DNA from: Sedimentibacter sp.
GTDB lineage: Bacteria > Bacillota > Clostridia > Tissierellales > Sedimentibacteraceae
Direction of reading: 5' to 3'
NCBI GenBank assembly: GCA_018436705.1
Contig: JAHDLA010000016.1
Coordinates: 1-64,000 of the forward strand
DNA: 64,000 nucleotides
The notes beneath the pieces are model-generated. The model did not search any database. It had not been told where the DNA came from and saw only the letters and a program-made list of their open reading frames with translations. A program made the position numbers and the translations under genes. This document shows, one piece after another, positions 57,175-64,000 of this stretch (its first letter is position 1; every line of letters begins with the position of its first letter).

Positions 57175-57291
57175 TTCTTCCTCCTGTTCAAATTAAACGA
57201 CTTTCTTATTTTCTTTTACATTCTATCAAATATTTTATAATTGTCAAAACAAAGTATAATAAATATTGTTAAGATATTTTAATAAAAATAA

Positions 57292-57329
57292 AAATCTATA
57301 GAAATATACTTACGTATCTCTATAGATTT
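57292..57329 (-). terminator. Terminator after the histidine kinase gene
   Basis: AAATCTATAGA / TCTATAGATTT stem with A/T-rich flanks, about 10 nt past the stop. Confidence 0.6.
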
Positions 57330-57337
57330 AATTAATC

Positions 57338-58561
57338 TCACTTGTAAATTTTAGCTATATTTGCCGACAAGTCTTCGTATGTAAACGGCTTATGTATAAT
57401 AACTTCCCCTTTACTTATCAGCTCCTCATAATCTGATTGCTGAGCGAAACCGGTAATAAAAAAAGCTTTTGTTTTATTTTTAGTTTTTTTCATTTCCTCA
57501 TACAGCTGTTTTCCCGACATTATAGGCATTGATAAATCTATTACTGAAAAAGCAATTTTGCAGCTGTATCTTTTGTAATACTCCAATGCTTCCAACGGTT
57601 TACTAAACTTAACAACGTCATATCCCAAATCTTCAAGCAGCTCTGTTTCAACATTAAGTACATTTTCATCATCATCAACCAGCATAATCAAATTACTATC
57701 AACATCAATCTTAGCACTTTTATTGACTGAATATTTTTTGTTATACACCGGCAGGAAGATTTCAAATCTTGTTCCCCATCCTGTTTTGCTTCTTACATTA
57801 ATAAAGCCGGAATGCGATTTTACTGTCCCAAAAACAACTGATAGTCCTAACCCTGTTCCCTTTGTTTTAGTCTTTGTTGTGTAATAAGGCTCGAATATTT
57901 TCATGAAAACATCCTCGCCTATTCCCGAACCATTGTCTTCAACATAAATTGTTATGTATTGCCCAGGCTTTAAGGTTTCCCCATGACTTAGAACCATTTC
58001 TGAAAATACAACTGTGTCTAAAGTTCCTACTTCAATTTTACCAACTGAATCATTCATGGCGTCCCTTGAATTTAATATAAGATTTACAATTAAATTCTCG
58101 ATTTGAGCCTCATCTCCCAACACTGACTTGTTTGCGGCTCCATACTTATAGCTAAGTTCTATTTTTTTGTTTAATATGGATTCTACCATCATGTAAGTGT
58201 TGTCCAATACATTTTTCAAATTAACCGGTTTGTTTGTGCTGCTTTCCTTTTTCGAAAACATAAGAATCTTCTTAGTTAAATTCGCTGTGCTTTGTGAAAT
58301 GCGAATTATTCTTTCTGAATATTCCTTAACTTTTTTCAAGTCATCAGCACGCTGTATCATTGTCGCATTTCCAATTATGCTCATTAGCTGATTGTTAAAG
58401 TCATGAGCAATTCCACCAGCTAACTGACCCAACGCTGCCATCTTTTCACTCTGCCTTCTCGCTATGCCTTCTATCTCCTGCATATCTTGAAGGCCTTCAC
58501 TACCCATCTTTTTTGCTAAATCTTCTCTTACAATTAATCTCATCTCTTCGCTACTAATCAT
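57338..58561 (-). CDS. Soluble hybrid histidine kinase with C-terminal receiver
   Basis: 407 residues from ATG 58561 (AAAGGGGAACAA upstream). The phospho-acceptor His53 lies in LAGGIAHDFNNQL (HisKA). The HATPase has N-box NLILNSRDAM, GSGIGEDVF and GTGLGLSVV. A receiver covers about 290-405 with LVDDDE, the acceptor Asp in VIDLSMPIMSG and Lys in HKPF. No sensor domain or membrane segment precedes the kinase core, so the signal is intracellular or comes from a partner. No response regulator gene is adjacent: an orphan hybrid kinase. Confidence 0.9.
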   Translation of the reverse strand: MISSEEMRLIVREDLAKKMGSEGLQDMQEIEGIARRQSEKMAALGQLAGGIAHDFNNQLMSIIGNATMIQRADDLKKVKEYSERIIRISQSTANLTKKILMFSKKESSTNKPVNLKNVLDNTYMMVESILNKKIELSYKYGAANKSVLGDEAQIENLIVNLILNSRDAMNDSVGKIEVGTLDTVVFSEMVLSHGETLKPGQYITIYVEDNGSGIGEDVFMKIFEPYYTTKTKTKGTGLGLSVVFGTVKSHSGFINVRSKTGWGTRFEIFLPVYNKKYSVNKSAKIDVDSNLIMLVDDDENVLNVETELLEDLGYDVVKFSKPLEALEYYKRYSCKIAFSVIDLSMPIMSGKQLYEEMKKTKNKTKAFFITGFAQQSDYEELISKGEVIIHKPFTYEDLSANIAKIYK

Positions 58562-58743
58562 TTGTTCCCCTTTACCTTCGCTAATTATTTTTAACAATAA
58601 GGTAAATATACAATGTAATTTTGCAAAATTTTGTAGAAAAATGTAAGAAATAAAAAATAATTTTTATTTTTTTGTAGTTTCTTCGAATACAATTTTACAA
58701 TTATAGTATTTATAAATAAAACCTATATTTATTAGTTACATAA

Positions 58744-58784
58744 AAAAGCAACATTCAACGTCGCGAAGAGCGTCAAATGTTGTT
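58744..58784 (-). terminator. Terminator after tRNA-Lys
   Basis: Imperfect minus-strand stem AACAACATTTGACGC / GCGACGTTGAATGTTG followed by CTTTTTTA, 6 nt past the CCA end. Confidence 0.75.
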
Positions 58785-58789
58785 TGTAA

Positions 58790-58865
58790 TGGTGATCCAT
58801 CGGCGATTCGAACGCCGGACACCTTGATTAAAAGTCAAGTGCTCTGCCTGCTGAGCTAATGGATC
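58790..58865 (-). tRNA. trnK: tRNA-Lys (anticodon TTT)
   Basis: A complete 76-nt cloverleaf. Acceptor GATCCAT / ATGGATC, D stem GCTC/GAGC, anticodon stem CTTGA/TCAAG with loop CTTTTAA (anticodon TTT), variable GTGTC, T stem CGGCG/CGCCG with loop TTCGAAT. The discriminator is A and CCA is encoded. Confidence 0.97.
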
Positions 58866-59044
58866 ATATTTTTAATGAACTTGTACATAATAACCTCTGT
58901 GTCTAAATTTGTCAATGTTTTTTTAAAAAAATCGATAAATTAATAAGTTATTTTATATATTTCATATTATACTACTATGTATTTTATTGATATTGACTTA
59001 TTTTTTTTAATTTGTTAAAATTAAAGAAAAAACGAGGTGTTACT

Positions 59045-60283
59045 ATGGCATTTAATATGGTTGCTTCCCATGCAGTGTGGCCTATGGAAAATGATGCAAT
59101 ATTTGGGCTTGCTGCAAAGGCAAAGGAAGCTATTGATAAGTACGGCAAAGAAAACGTTATTGATTCTACTCTTGGAGCGCTTGTTGACGATGATGGAAAT
59201 CTTATTTGTCTTGATACAGTATACAGTGAATTAAAATCACTTCCAAATGCTGCAATAGCAGCATATGCTCAGGTAGCGGGACAAGCAGACTTTTTGGAAG
59301 CTGTTCAAGATGCATGCTTTAAAGAATATAGACCAAAAGCTTATATAAAAGCAGTCGCAACCCCTGGAGGAACAGGAGCTGTAAGACATTCAATTTGGAA
59401 TTATACTGAGCCGGGAGATTCTATACTTGTTTGCGACTGGTTCTGGTCACCATATGTGACAATTTCGGAAGAATTTGGCAGAACAGTTACAAATTATGAA
59501 TTCTTTAATGATAAGGGCGAATTTAATATTACTTCATTCAAAGAAAAATTTGAGAGCTTAATTGATAGGCAAAAAAGGCTTGTCACTGTATTAAATACTC
59601 CTGCTAACAACCCTACAGGATACAGTCTGTCTGATGAAGAATGGGATGAAGTTTTAGACATCGCAAAGGAAAAAGCTAAAGACCCGGATAATAAAATAAT
59701 ATTTATGGTCGATGTTGCTTATATTGACTATGCCGACAAAGATAGAAGAAAGTTTTTTGCCAAATTCTCTAATCTTCCTGAAAATATACTTATACTGATA
59801 GCATACAGCATGTCAAAAGGATATACAATGTATGGCATGAGATCCGGAGCAATTATCGGTGTTTCTTCAAATGAAGAAATAGCTAAAGAATTCTATTATA
59901 CATGCATGCACGCAAACAGAGCGAACTGGTCGAACGGAACAAGGGGCGCAATGTCTGTTATGACTAGTATAGCCAAAGACCCTGCTAAAAGAAAAGCTTA
60001 TGAAGAAGAAGTAGCCAAATACAGAACAATGTTAAAAAAACGTGCAAATGCCTTTGTAAAAAGCGCAGAAGAATGCGGCTTAAAAATTTTACCTTACAGA
60101 GATGGATTCTTTGTCAGCATACCATGCAACAATGCAAAACAGTTGTCTGATGAATTAATAAAAGAGAAGTTGTTCGTTGTTGCATTAAAGAAAGGACTAA
60201 GGTTTGCAGTTTGTGCGGTTTCTGAAGATAAATGCAAAATAGCACCCGCAAAAATAAAGGAAGTAATGGACAGGTACAAATAA
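59045..60283 (+). CDS. PLP-dependent class I/II aminotransferase
   Basis: 412 residues from ATG 59045, seven nt after GAGGTG. The fold-type I motif TPANNPTG lies near 190. The Schiff-base Lys is in YSMSKGYTMYGMRSG near 258, and the substrate Arg is probably in the C-terminal GLRFAVCAV region. The sequence resembles aspartate/aromatic aminotransferase-like enzymes of amino-acid fermenters. I cannot name the amino donor. Monocistronic between two intergenic regions. Confidence 0.82.
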   Translation: MAFNMVASHAVWPMENDAIFGLAAKAKEAIDKYGKENVIDSTLGALVDDDGNLICLDTVYSELKSLPNAAIAAYAQVAGQADFLEAVQDACFKEYRPKAYIKAVATPGGTGAVRHSIWNYTEPGDSILVCDWFWSPYVTISEEFGRTVTNYEFFNDKGEFNITSFKEKFESLIDRQKRLVTVLNTPANNPTGYSLSDEEWDEVLDIAKEKAKDPDNKIIFMVDVAYIDYADKDRRKFFAKFSNLPENILILIAYSMSKGYTMYGMRSGAIIGVSSNEEIAKEFYYTCMHANRANWSNGTRGAMSVMTSIAKDPAKRKAYEEEVAKYRTMLKKRANAFVKSAEECGLKILPYRDGFFVSIPCNNAKQLSDELIKEKLFVVALKKGLRFAVCAVSEDKCKIAPAKIKEVMDRYK

Positions 60284-60296
60284 TCAGAGCTAATTT

Positions 60297-60324
60297 AAGC
60301 ACCGACGGAATGCGCCGGTGCTTT
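60297..60324. terminator. Terminator between aminotransferase and MATE genes
   Basis: AAGCACCG / CGGTGCTT stem with flanking T-rich DNA between convergent genes. Confidence 0.7.
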
Positions 60325-60390
60325 GTTATATATTTTTTTCTTTAATATAAGGTATAAATTAAATAATATTTTCCAGTCGTTTTATTCAAA

Positions 60391-61779
60391 TTAACTACTA
60401 TAATTTTGCTTGCCCAGCAATTCTTCCGACTTTGTTTTCCATTTACCAGACAAATAATATGGCCCTGAAATTAAAAGCCAAAACGCCCATCCAACCGCGT
60501 AGCTCAAAAACATGTATTCTTTTCCATAATTATCTGCTATATAGTACGCTGCCGGAATTCTTCCAAGCCAAAGAGATATTATAGCACCCATCATCGGAAC
60601 AATAGATTCCCCTGCGCCTCTTATTACAGCATTAATTGTAAATACAATTGCCAACAGTGAAATTGCAGGCATAACATTTTTCAAGTATATCATCCCAGAC
60701 TCAATTACCGCAGGATCTGAATTAAACATTCCCAGCAATGAAGGCCCCAATGGAATAATAACCAGGCACGCTAAACAAACCATGACAGACAATCCTACTG
60801 CCGTAACAGTGCCCTTATGAACTCTGTCCATTCGTCCGGCGCCAATGTTTTGCCCCGTAAATGTTGTAACTGCATTACTAAAGCTCTGAATAGGCATAAA
60901 TGCAAAGGTATCAATTTTATTAGCAGCATTAAATCCGGCAATAAAGTCAGAACCATATCCGTTTACGAGAGATTGCAGACTCATAATTCCTATTGAAAAA
61001 AGTGTCTGTTGTATTCCTGCCGGAAGACCCAGCTTTACTATTTTACCAAATATAGCTTTATCAAATTTAAACTTAAAAACCGGAAAATCTAAAACCGCAT
61101 ATTTTCTTTTCATATATATAATTCCAAAAATCCAAGAAGCCATTTGTGCTGTGATCGTTGCTACTGCAACACCGGCAACCCCCATACCAAATACAATTAC
61201 AAGAATCAAATCGAGAATAATGTTCATTACGGTTGCTATTGAAAGAAACAAAAGTGACGATTTACTGTCGCCAAATCCCTGCAGTATTCCGGCATTAACA
61301 TTAAATCCAAACCCTCCTATCATACCGCTGAATATAATCATCATATATGTTTTAGCCATAGGCAGCGCATCGATTGGGGTGTTAATGAGTACTAAAATAG
61401 GCTCAGACAAAAAAATCCCTATTATAGAAATAGGTATAGATCCTAAAATCATTGCTGTATAAATAGTCTGGGCAGTCCTCTGAACGTTATCCATATCACC
61501 GGCTCCGACATATTGAGAAATAAGAATTGTAGCTCCCAGCCCAAGGCCAATAAACATTGCAGCCATCATAAATATAATCGGAAATCCTGTCCCTACAGCC
61601 GCTAATGCCAACTTCCCTACATAATTACCAACAACAATACTGTCTACCATGTTGTATAATTGTTGAAATATATTTCCTATAAGCATTGGAAATGCAAAAG
61701 TGAGTATTATTTTTAGCGGACTGCCGCAGGTCATTGTATTCATAGATGAATTTTTAACTTCTATTTGGTCTTTGTTCAA
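60391..61779 (-). CDS. MATE-family efflux transporter
   Basis: 462 residues with twelve membrane segments. The N-terminal NIFQQLYNMVDSIVVGNYVG and its second-half echo LVNGYGSDFIAGFNAANKIDTFAFMP are typical MATE repeats. Such pumps use a Na+ or H+ gradient to export drugs or metabolites. The start is TTG 61779, six nt after AAGGAGGTGG. Monocistronic; its substrate is unknown. Confidence 0.9.
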   Translation of the reverse strand: MNKDQIEVKNSSMNTMTCGSPLKIILTFAFPMLIGNIFQQLYNMVDSIVVGNYVGKLALAAVGTGFPIIFMMAAMFIGLGLGATILISQYVGAGDMDNVQRTAQTIYTAMILGSIPISIIGIFLSEPILVLINTPIDALPMAKTYMMIIFSGMIGGFGFNVNAGILQGFGDSKSSLLFLSIATVMNIILDLILVIVFGMGVAGVAVATITAQMASWIFGIIYMKRKYAVLDFPVFKFKFDKAIFGKIVKLGLPAGIQQTLFSIGIMSLQSLVNGYGSDFIAGFNAANKIDTFAFMPIQSFSNAVTTFTGQNIGAGRMDRVHKGTVTAVGLSVMVCLACLVIIPLGPSLLGMFNSDPAVIESGMIYLKNVMPAISLLAIVFTINAVIRGAGESIVPMMGAIISLWLGRIPAAYYIADNYGKEYMFLSYAVGWAFWLLISGPYYLSGKWKTKSEELLGKQNYSS

Positions 61780-61851
61780 TTAACCACCTCCTTAATGTGT
61801 ACTGTATATTATAGCATTATTTTATACAAATACAATACTGATTTTTTATAA

Positions 61852-61876
61852 CAAAAAAAGAGAGTTTTTCTCTCTC
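61852..61876 (-). terminator. Terminator after the BusR-like gene
   Basis: Minus-strand AGAGAG-AAAAA-CTCTCT followed by TTTTTT. Confidence 0.75.
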
Positions 61877-61924
61877 GAATTGGCCATAAATTTATAAAGG
61901 CAGTAAATAATTTTTATCTTATTA

Positions 61925-62560
61925 TCATTCGGTTTGTCCATAACCATATATAAAGTCCTTTACACGATTATAGCTATTTTCATCACCAACAAAATAAAAT
62001 ATATCATTTTCTCTAAATGAAGCATATGGACCTGGAGACAGAATAATAGAACCATCTCTCTTTATGGCAATAATAGTTGCGTTCGTATTTTGCCAAAAGT
62101 TGCTTTCCGACACAGTTTTTCCTAAACAACTTGAATCATCAGTGATTTTTATCTCAAAAGGTACAAAAGGGTTAATCGATTGAAATCGCTGTGTATTTTC
62201 TAATAACAAATCAAAATTGGACTTTATATAGCTTATTTCTTTTTTTTGATTGTCTAGACTGTTGTACAATTCAGCTATTATAGAATTGACTGTTTGTTTA
62301 TCGCTAAAATGTCTTATAAATTTAGCTGCATTCTCATAGGATTTAATAATAACGCCGCTGCCCTTCACAGTATCTACAATTTCTAAATCCGCAAGAACAT
62401 TTATTGCCCTTCTCGCCGTTTCTGGCGAAACATTATATCGATTTGCTATCGAAGACCTTGCATATACTTTCTCGCCAATTTCAAAATTGTGTTCAACGAT
62501 TCTGGAAGCTATATCCAAGGCTATTTTCTGATATACAGAACTCTTAACTTTATTGTCCAT
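61925..62560 (-). CDS. GntR/TrkA_C regulator, BusR-like
   Basis: 211 residues. An N-terminal GntR winged helix (about 8-75, RSSIANRYNVSPETARRAINVL) is followed by a helical dimer region (about 80-125) and a C-terminal RCK_C/TrkA_C domain (about 130-207). This is the layout of BusR, the c-di-AMP-dependent repressor of betaine uptake in lactic acid bacteria (known for that family). Here it follows the betaine/choline-type ABC genes on the same strand. c-di-AMP binding and repression of that operon are therefore a good inference. Confidence 0.83.
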   Translation of the reverse strand: MDNKVKSSVYQKIALDIASRIVEHNFEIGEKVYARSSIANRYNVSPETARRAINVLADLEIVDTVKGSGVIIKSYENAAKFIRHFSDKQTVNSIIAELYNSLDNQKKEISYIKSNFDLLLENTQRFQSINPFVPFEIKITDDSSCLGKTVSESNFWQNTNATIIAIKRDGSIILSPGPYASFRENDIFYFVGDENSYNRVKDFIYGYGQTE

Positions 62561-62668
62561 ATATTTGTCCTTTCTTCGTACTGTAATAATTATTTAGTGT
62601 ACTTTCCTTTAAATATAATATATATGAATTTATAAAGATTCGCAATAAGATTTAAATTACACACAACC

Positions 62669-62694
62669 AAAAAGGCACCCTTATTAGGATGCCC
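62669..62694 (-). terminator. Terminator after the ABC binding-protein gene
   Basis: Minus-strand GGCATCC-TAATAA-GGGTGCC followed by five T, 13 nt past the stop. The BusR-like gene downstream is thus on a separate or attenuated transcript. Confidence 0.8.
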
Positions 62695-62707
62695 GTTCTT
62701 CAATGCT

Positions 62708-63631
62708 TTATTCTATAAGCCCTTCTGATTGAAGCCATTCCCTGGCAACCTCTTCAGGTTCTCTCTCATTTATGTCTACTTCATAATTTAGTTTCATCAT
62801 CGCCTCAGTATCCAGCAATACAGCAATCTTTTGAAGAATCCCCTCTATTTCAGGGTTGCTTTCCAGCACTTCACTTCTAACAACTGGTGCTGCATTATAA
62901 ACAGGGAAAAATGCCTTATCATCTTCCAAATTAACCAAATCATACGCAGGTATACGTCCATCTGTTGCAAATCCCATTGCAACATCTACCTGCCCTTCTT
63001 TTAGAGTTTTATACATAATTCCAAGATCCATTATCTTTATCTCATCTTCGCTTTGTGTGAATCCATAGTGTTCTTGTACCCCAGGATAACCGTCAGGTCT
63101 TATTGAAAATTCATGGTCTATTGCCACCCTTAATTCTCCGGGATTCGAGTTGACATATTCAGCTAGATCACTTATAGTTTTTATGCCAAGCTCTTCAGAA
63201 TCTGCGCGTCTCATCATCAAAGTATACGTATTATTTAATGGCGCATACTGAAGCCATGTTAATCCATTATTTGCATCTTCATCTCTTACCTTCTCGTAAG
63301 CTTCTTGAGGATCCGTTATAGGATCATCATGCTGCAGCTGAGACAGCCATGCTGTACCGGTATACTCCCAATACATGCTGAAGTCTCCGTTTTCAAGTGC
63401 TAAACGCACCTTGTCTGATCCTGCAACACCTGTTTTATCTTCTACTTGAAAACCTGCATCTTCCAAAGCAATTACGGTTATTTTCCCTAAAAGCAATTGC
63501 TCAGTAAACTCTTTTGAGCCTATTTTAATGGTATCATCGCCTTTGCCTCCGCATGCACTCAACGATACTGCTATAAGTAATAATACTAATGTCAAAATTA
63601 AACTTCTTACACGTTTTGATTTTTTGATCAT
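62708..63631 (-). CDS. Glycine betaine/carnitine/choline-type ABC substrate-binding lipoprotein
   Basis: 307 residues from ATG 63631, following AGGAGGG. Lipoprotein signal with lipobox LSAC near 27. OpuAC/OpuBC-type fold with IGSKEFTEQLLLG at the start of the mature domain and FSMYWEYTGTAWLSQL near 95. These contribute an aromatic cage that holds quaternary amines in the family. It takes up osmoprotectants or, in a Stickland organism, a betaine-type fermentation substrate. It lies 20 nt after the permease gene. Confidence 0.88.
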   Translation of the reverse strand: MIKKSKRVRSLILTLVLLLIAVSLSACGGKGDDTIKIGSKEFTEQLLLGKITVIALEDAGFQVEDKTGVAGSDKVRLALENGDFSMYWEYTGTAWLSQLQHDDPITDPQEAYEKVRDEDANNGLTWLQYAPLNNTYTLMMRRADSEELGIKTISDLAEYVNSNPGELRVAIDHEFSIRPDGYPGVQEHYGFTQSEDEIKIMDLGIMYKTLKEGQVDVAMGFATDGRIPAYDLVNLEDDKAFFPVYNAAPVVRSEVLESNPEIEGILQKIAVLLDTEAMMKLNYEVDINEREPEEVAREWLQSEGLIE

Positions 63632-63651
63632 CAAATCCCTCCTAATTTAAT

Positions 63652-64000
63652 TTATATGTTTTTCAAATGATCTTCAAATAAACCCATTAAATAATCTGCC
63701 AATAATGCAAGTAACGCTGAAAGAACAGCTCCCAATATTACAATCTGCCATCTGTTTATGTTATTTCCAGCAATAATTAAATCTCCCAGTCCTCCGGCTC
63801 CAATAAAAGCAGCTAGTGTCGCAGTTCCTATATTTATTGTAACGGCAGTACGTATTCCGGCCATAATTACAGGATATGCTATAGGAAGTTCTATTTTTGT
63901 TAAAATTTTTGTTGCTGTCATACCCATACCTTTTGCGGCTTCAAGTATAGATTTGTCAACACCTAGTATTCCTGCTAATGTATTGTTCAATATAGGTAGT
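63652..64000 (-). CDS. Betaine/choline-type ABC permease, 5' part outside the window
   Basis: C-terminal 115 or so residues of an OpuCB/OpuBB-type permease. The EAA loop reads LEAAKGMGMTATKILTKIELPIAYPVIMAG, in outline. Further membrane segments follow (INIGTATLAAFIGAGGLGDLI). The frame stays open to base 64000 (LPILNNT), so the apparent TTG start near 63990 is internal. The ATPase gene is expected beyond the edge. Confidence 0.9.
   Translation of the reverse strand, partial: LPILNNTLAGILGVDKSILEAAKGMGMTATKILTKIELPIAYPVIMAGIRTAVTINIGTATLAAFIGAGGLGDLIIAGNNINRWQIVILGAVLSALLALLADYLMGLFEDHLKNI

Overview
The window is chromosomal DNA of a low-GC, Gram-positive, endospore-forming anaerobe of the Clostridia. 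Pointers are spoIID/spoIIQ/spoIIID, strong AGGAGG ribosome binding sites, U-tract terminators, abundant sigma-54 enhancer-binding proteins (EBPs), and two selenoprotein genes of the glycine/sarcosine/betaine reductase family. The last trait indicates an amino-acid (Stickland-type) fermenter. A Sedimentibacter/Peptostreptococcales-like relative is my inference, not a proven assignment.

Layout. 1-5,110: uvrB-uvrA. 5,225-11,634: a sigma-54-driven operon, grdE-like, grdB-like (UGA = selenocysteine), opine dehydrogenase, alanine-dehydrogenase-like and NhaC-type carrier, with its PAS-EBP just upstream (11,762-13,180). 13,213-15,030: rph-rdgB-yfcE housekeeping operon. 15,229-22,427: a second sigma-54 operon (grdX, grdE, selenoprotein grdB, YkvI-like transporter) flanked by two paralogous EBPs. 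The left paralog has lost its GAFTGA loop, its Walker B Asp and its ATG. 22,479-34,466: autolysin, lipoprotein flavin reductase with divergent TetR, Cu/Zn SOD-like protein, a PstS-like lipoprotein with its two halves in swapped order, EAL-CBS-GGDEF protein, chemoreceptor, unknown lipoprotein, small membrane protein. 34,662-43,319: NnrD, then a compact sigma-54 regulon (EBP, BKACE beta-keto acid cleavage enzyme, MBL hydrolase, SatP-like channel, ketopantoate-reductase-like enzyme, GntP permease) with four separate -24/-12 promoters. 43,478-50,405: XRE regulator, sporulation genes, HesB-like protein, rpsF-ssb-rpsR, CxxH/CxxC protein with YycJ, M23 peptidase. 50,455-58,865: SLT/SLH protein, pgm, galU, mbl, prs-like, hybrid histidine kinase, tRNA-Lys. 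59,045-64,000: aminotransferase, MATE pump, BusR-like GntR/TrkA_C regulator and a glycine betaine/choline-type ABC transporter running off the end.

How the parts fit. Both grd modules encode only the substrate-specific component B (E-type proprotein plus selenoprotein B). The common components (selenoprotein A, C/D, thioredoxin system) are not here and must be elsewhere. Component B removes an amine from an N-substituted or free glycine and leaves a carboxymethyl group on selenoprotein A, which becomes acetyl phosphate. The first module also carries opine and alanine dehydrogenases, which suggests an N-carboxyalkyl amino acid (opine-like) substrate. This is the most novel idea in the window and is inference. 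The betaine/choline-type uptake system at the right edge, with its probably c-di-AMP-responsive regulator, could supply a substrate for the other module or serve osmoprotection.

No insertion sequences, prophage or CRISPR arrays were seen.
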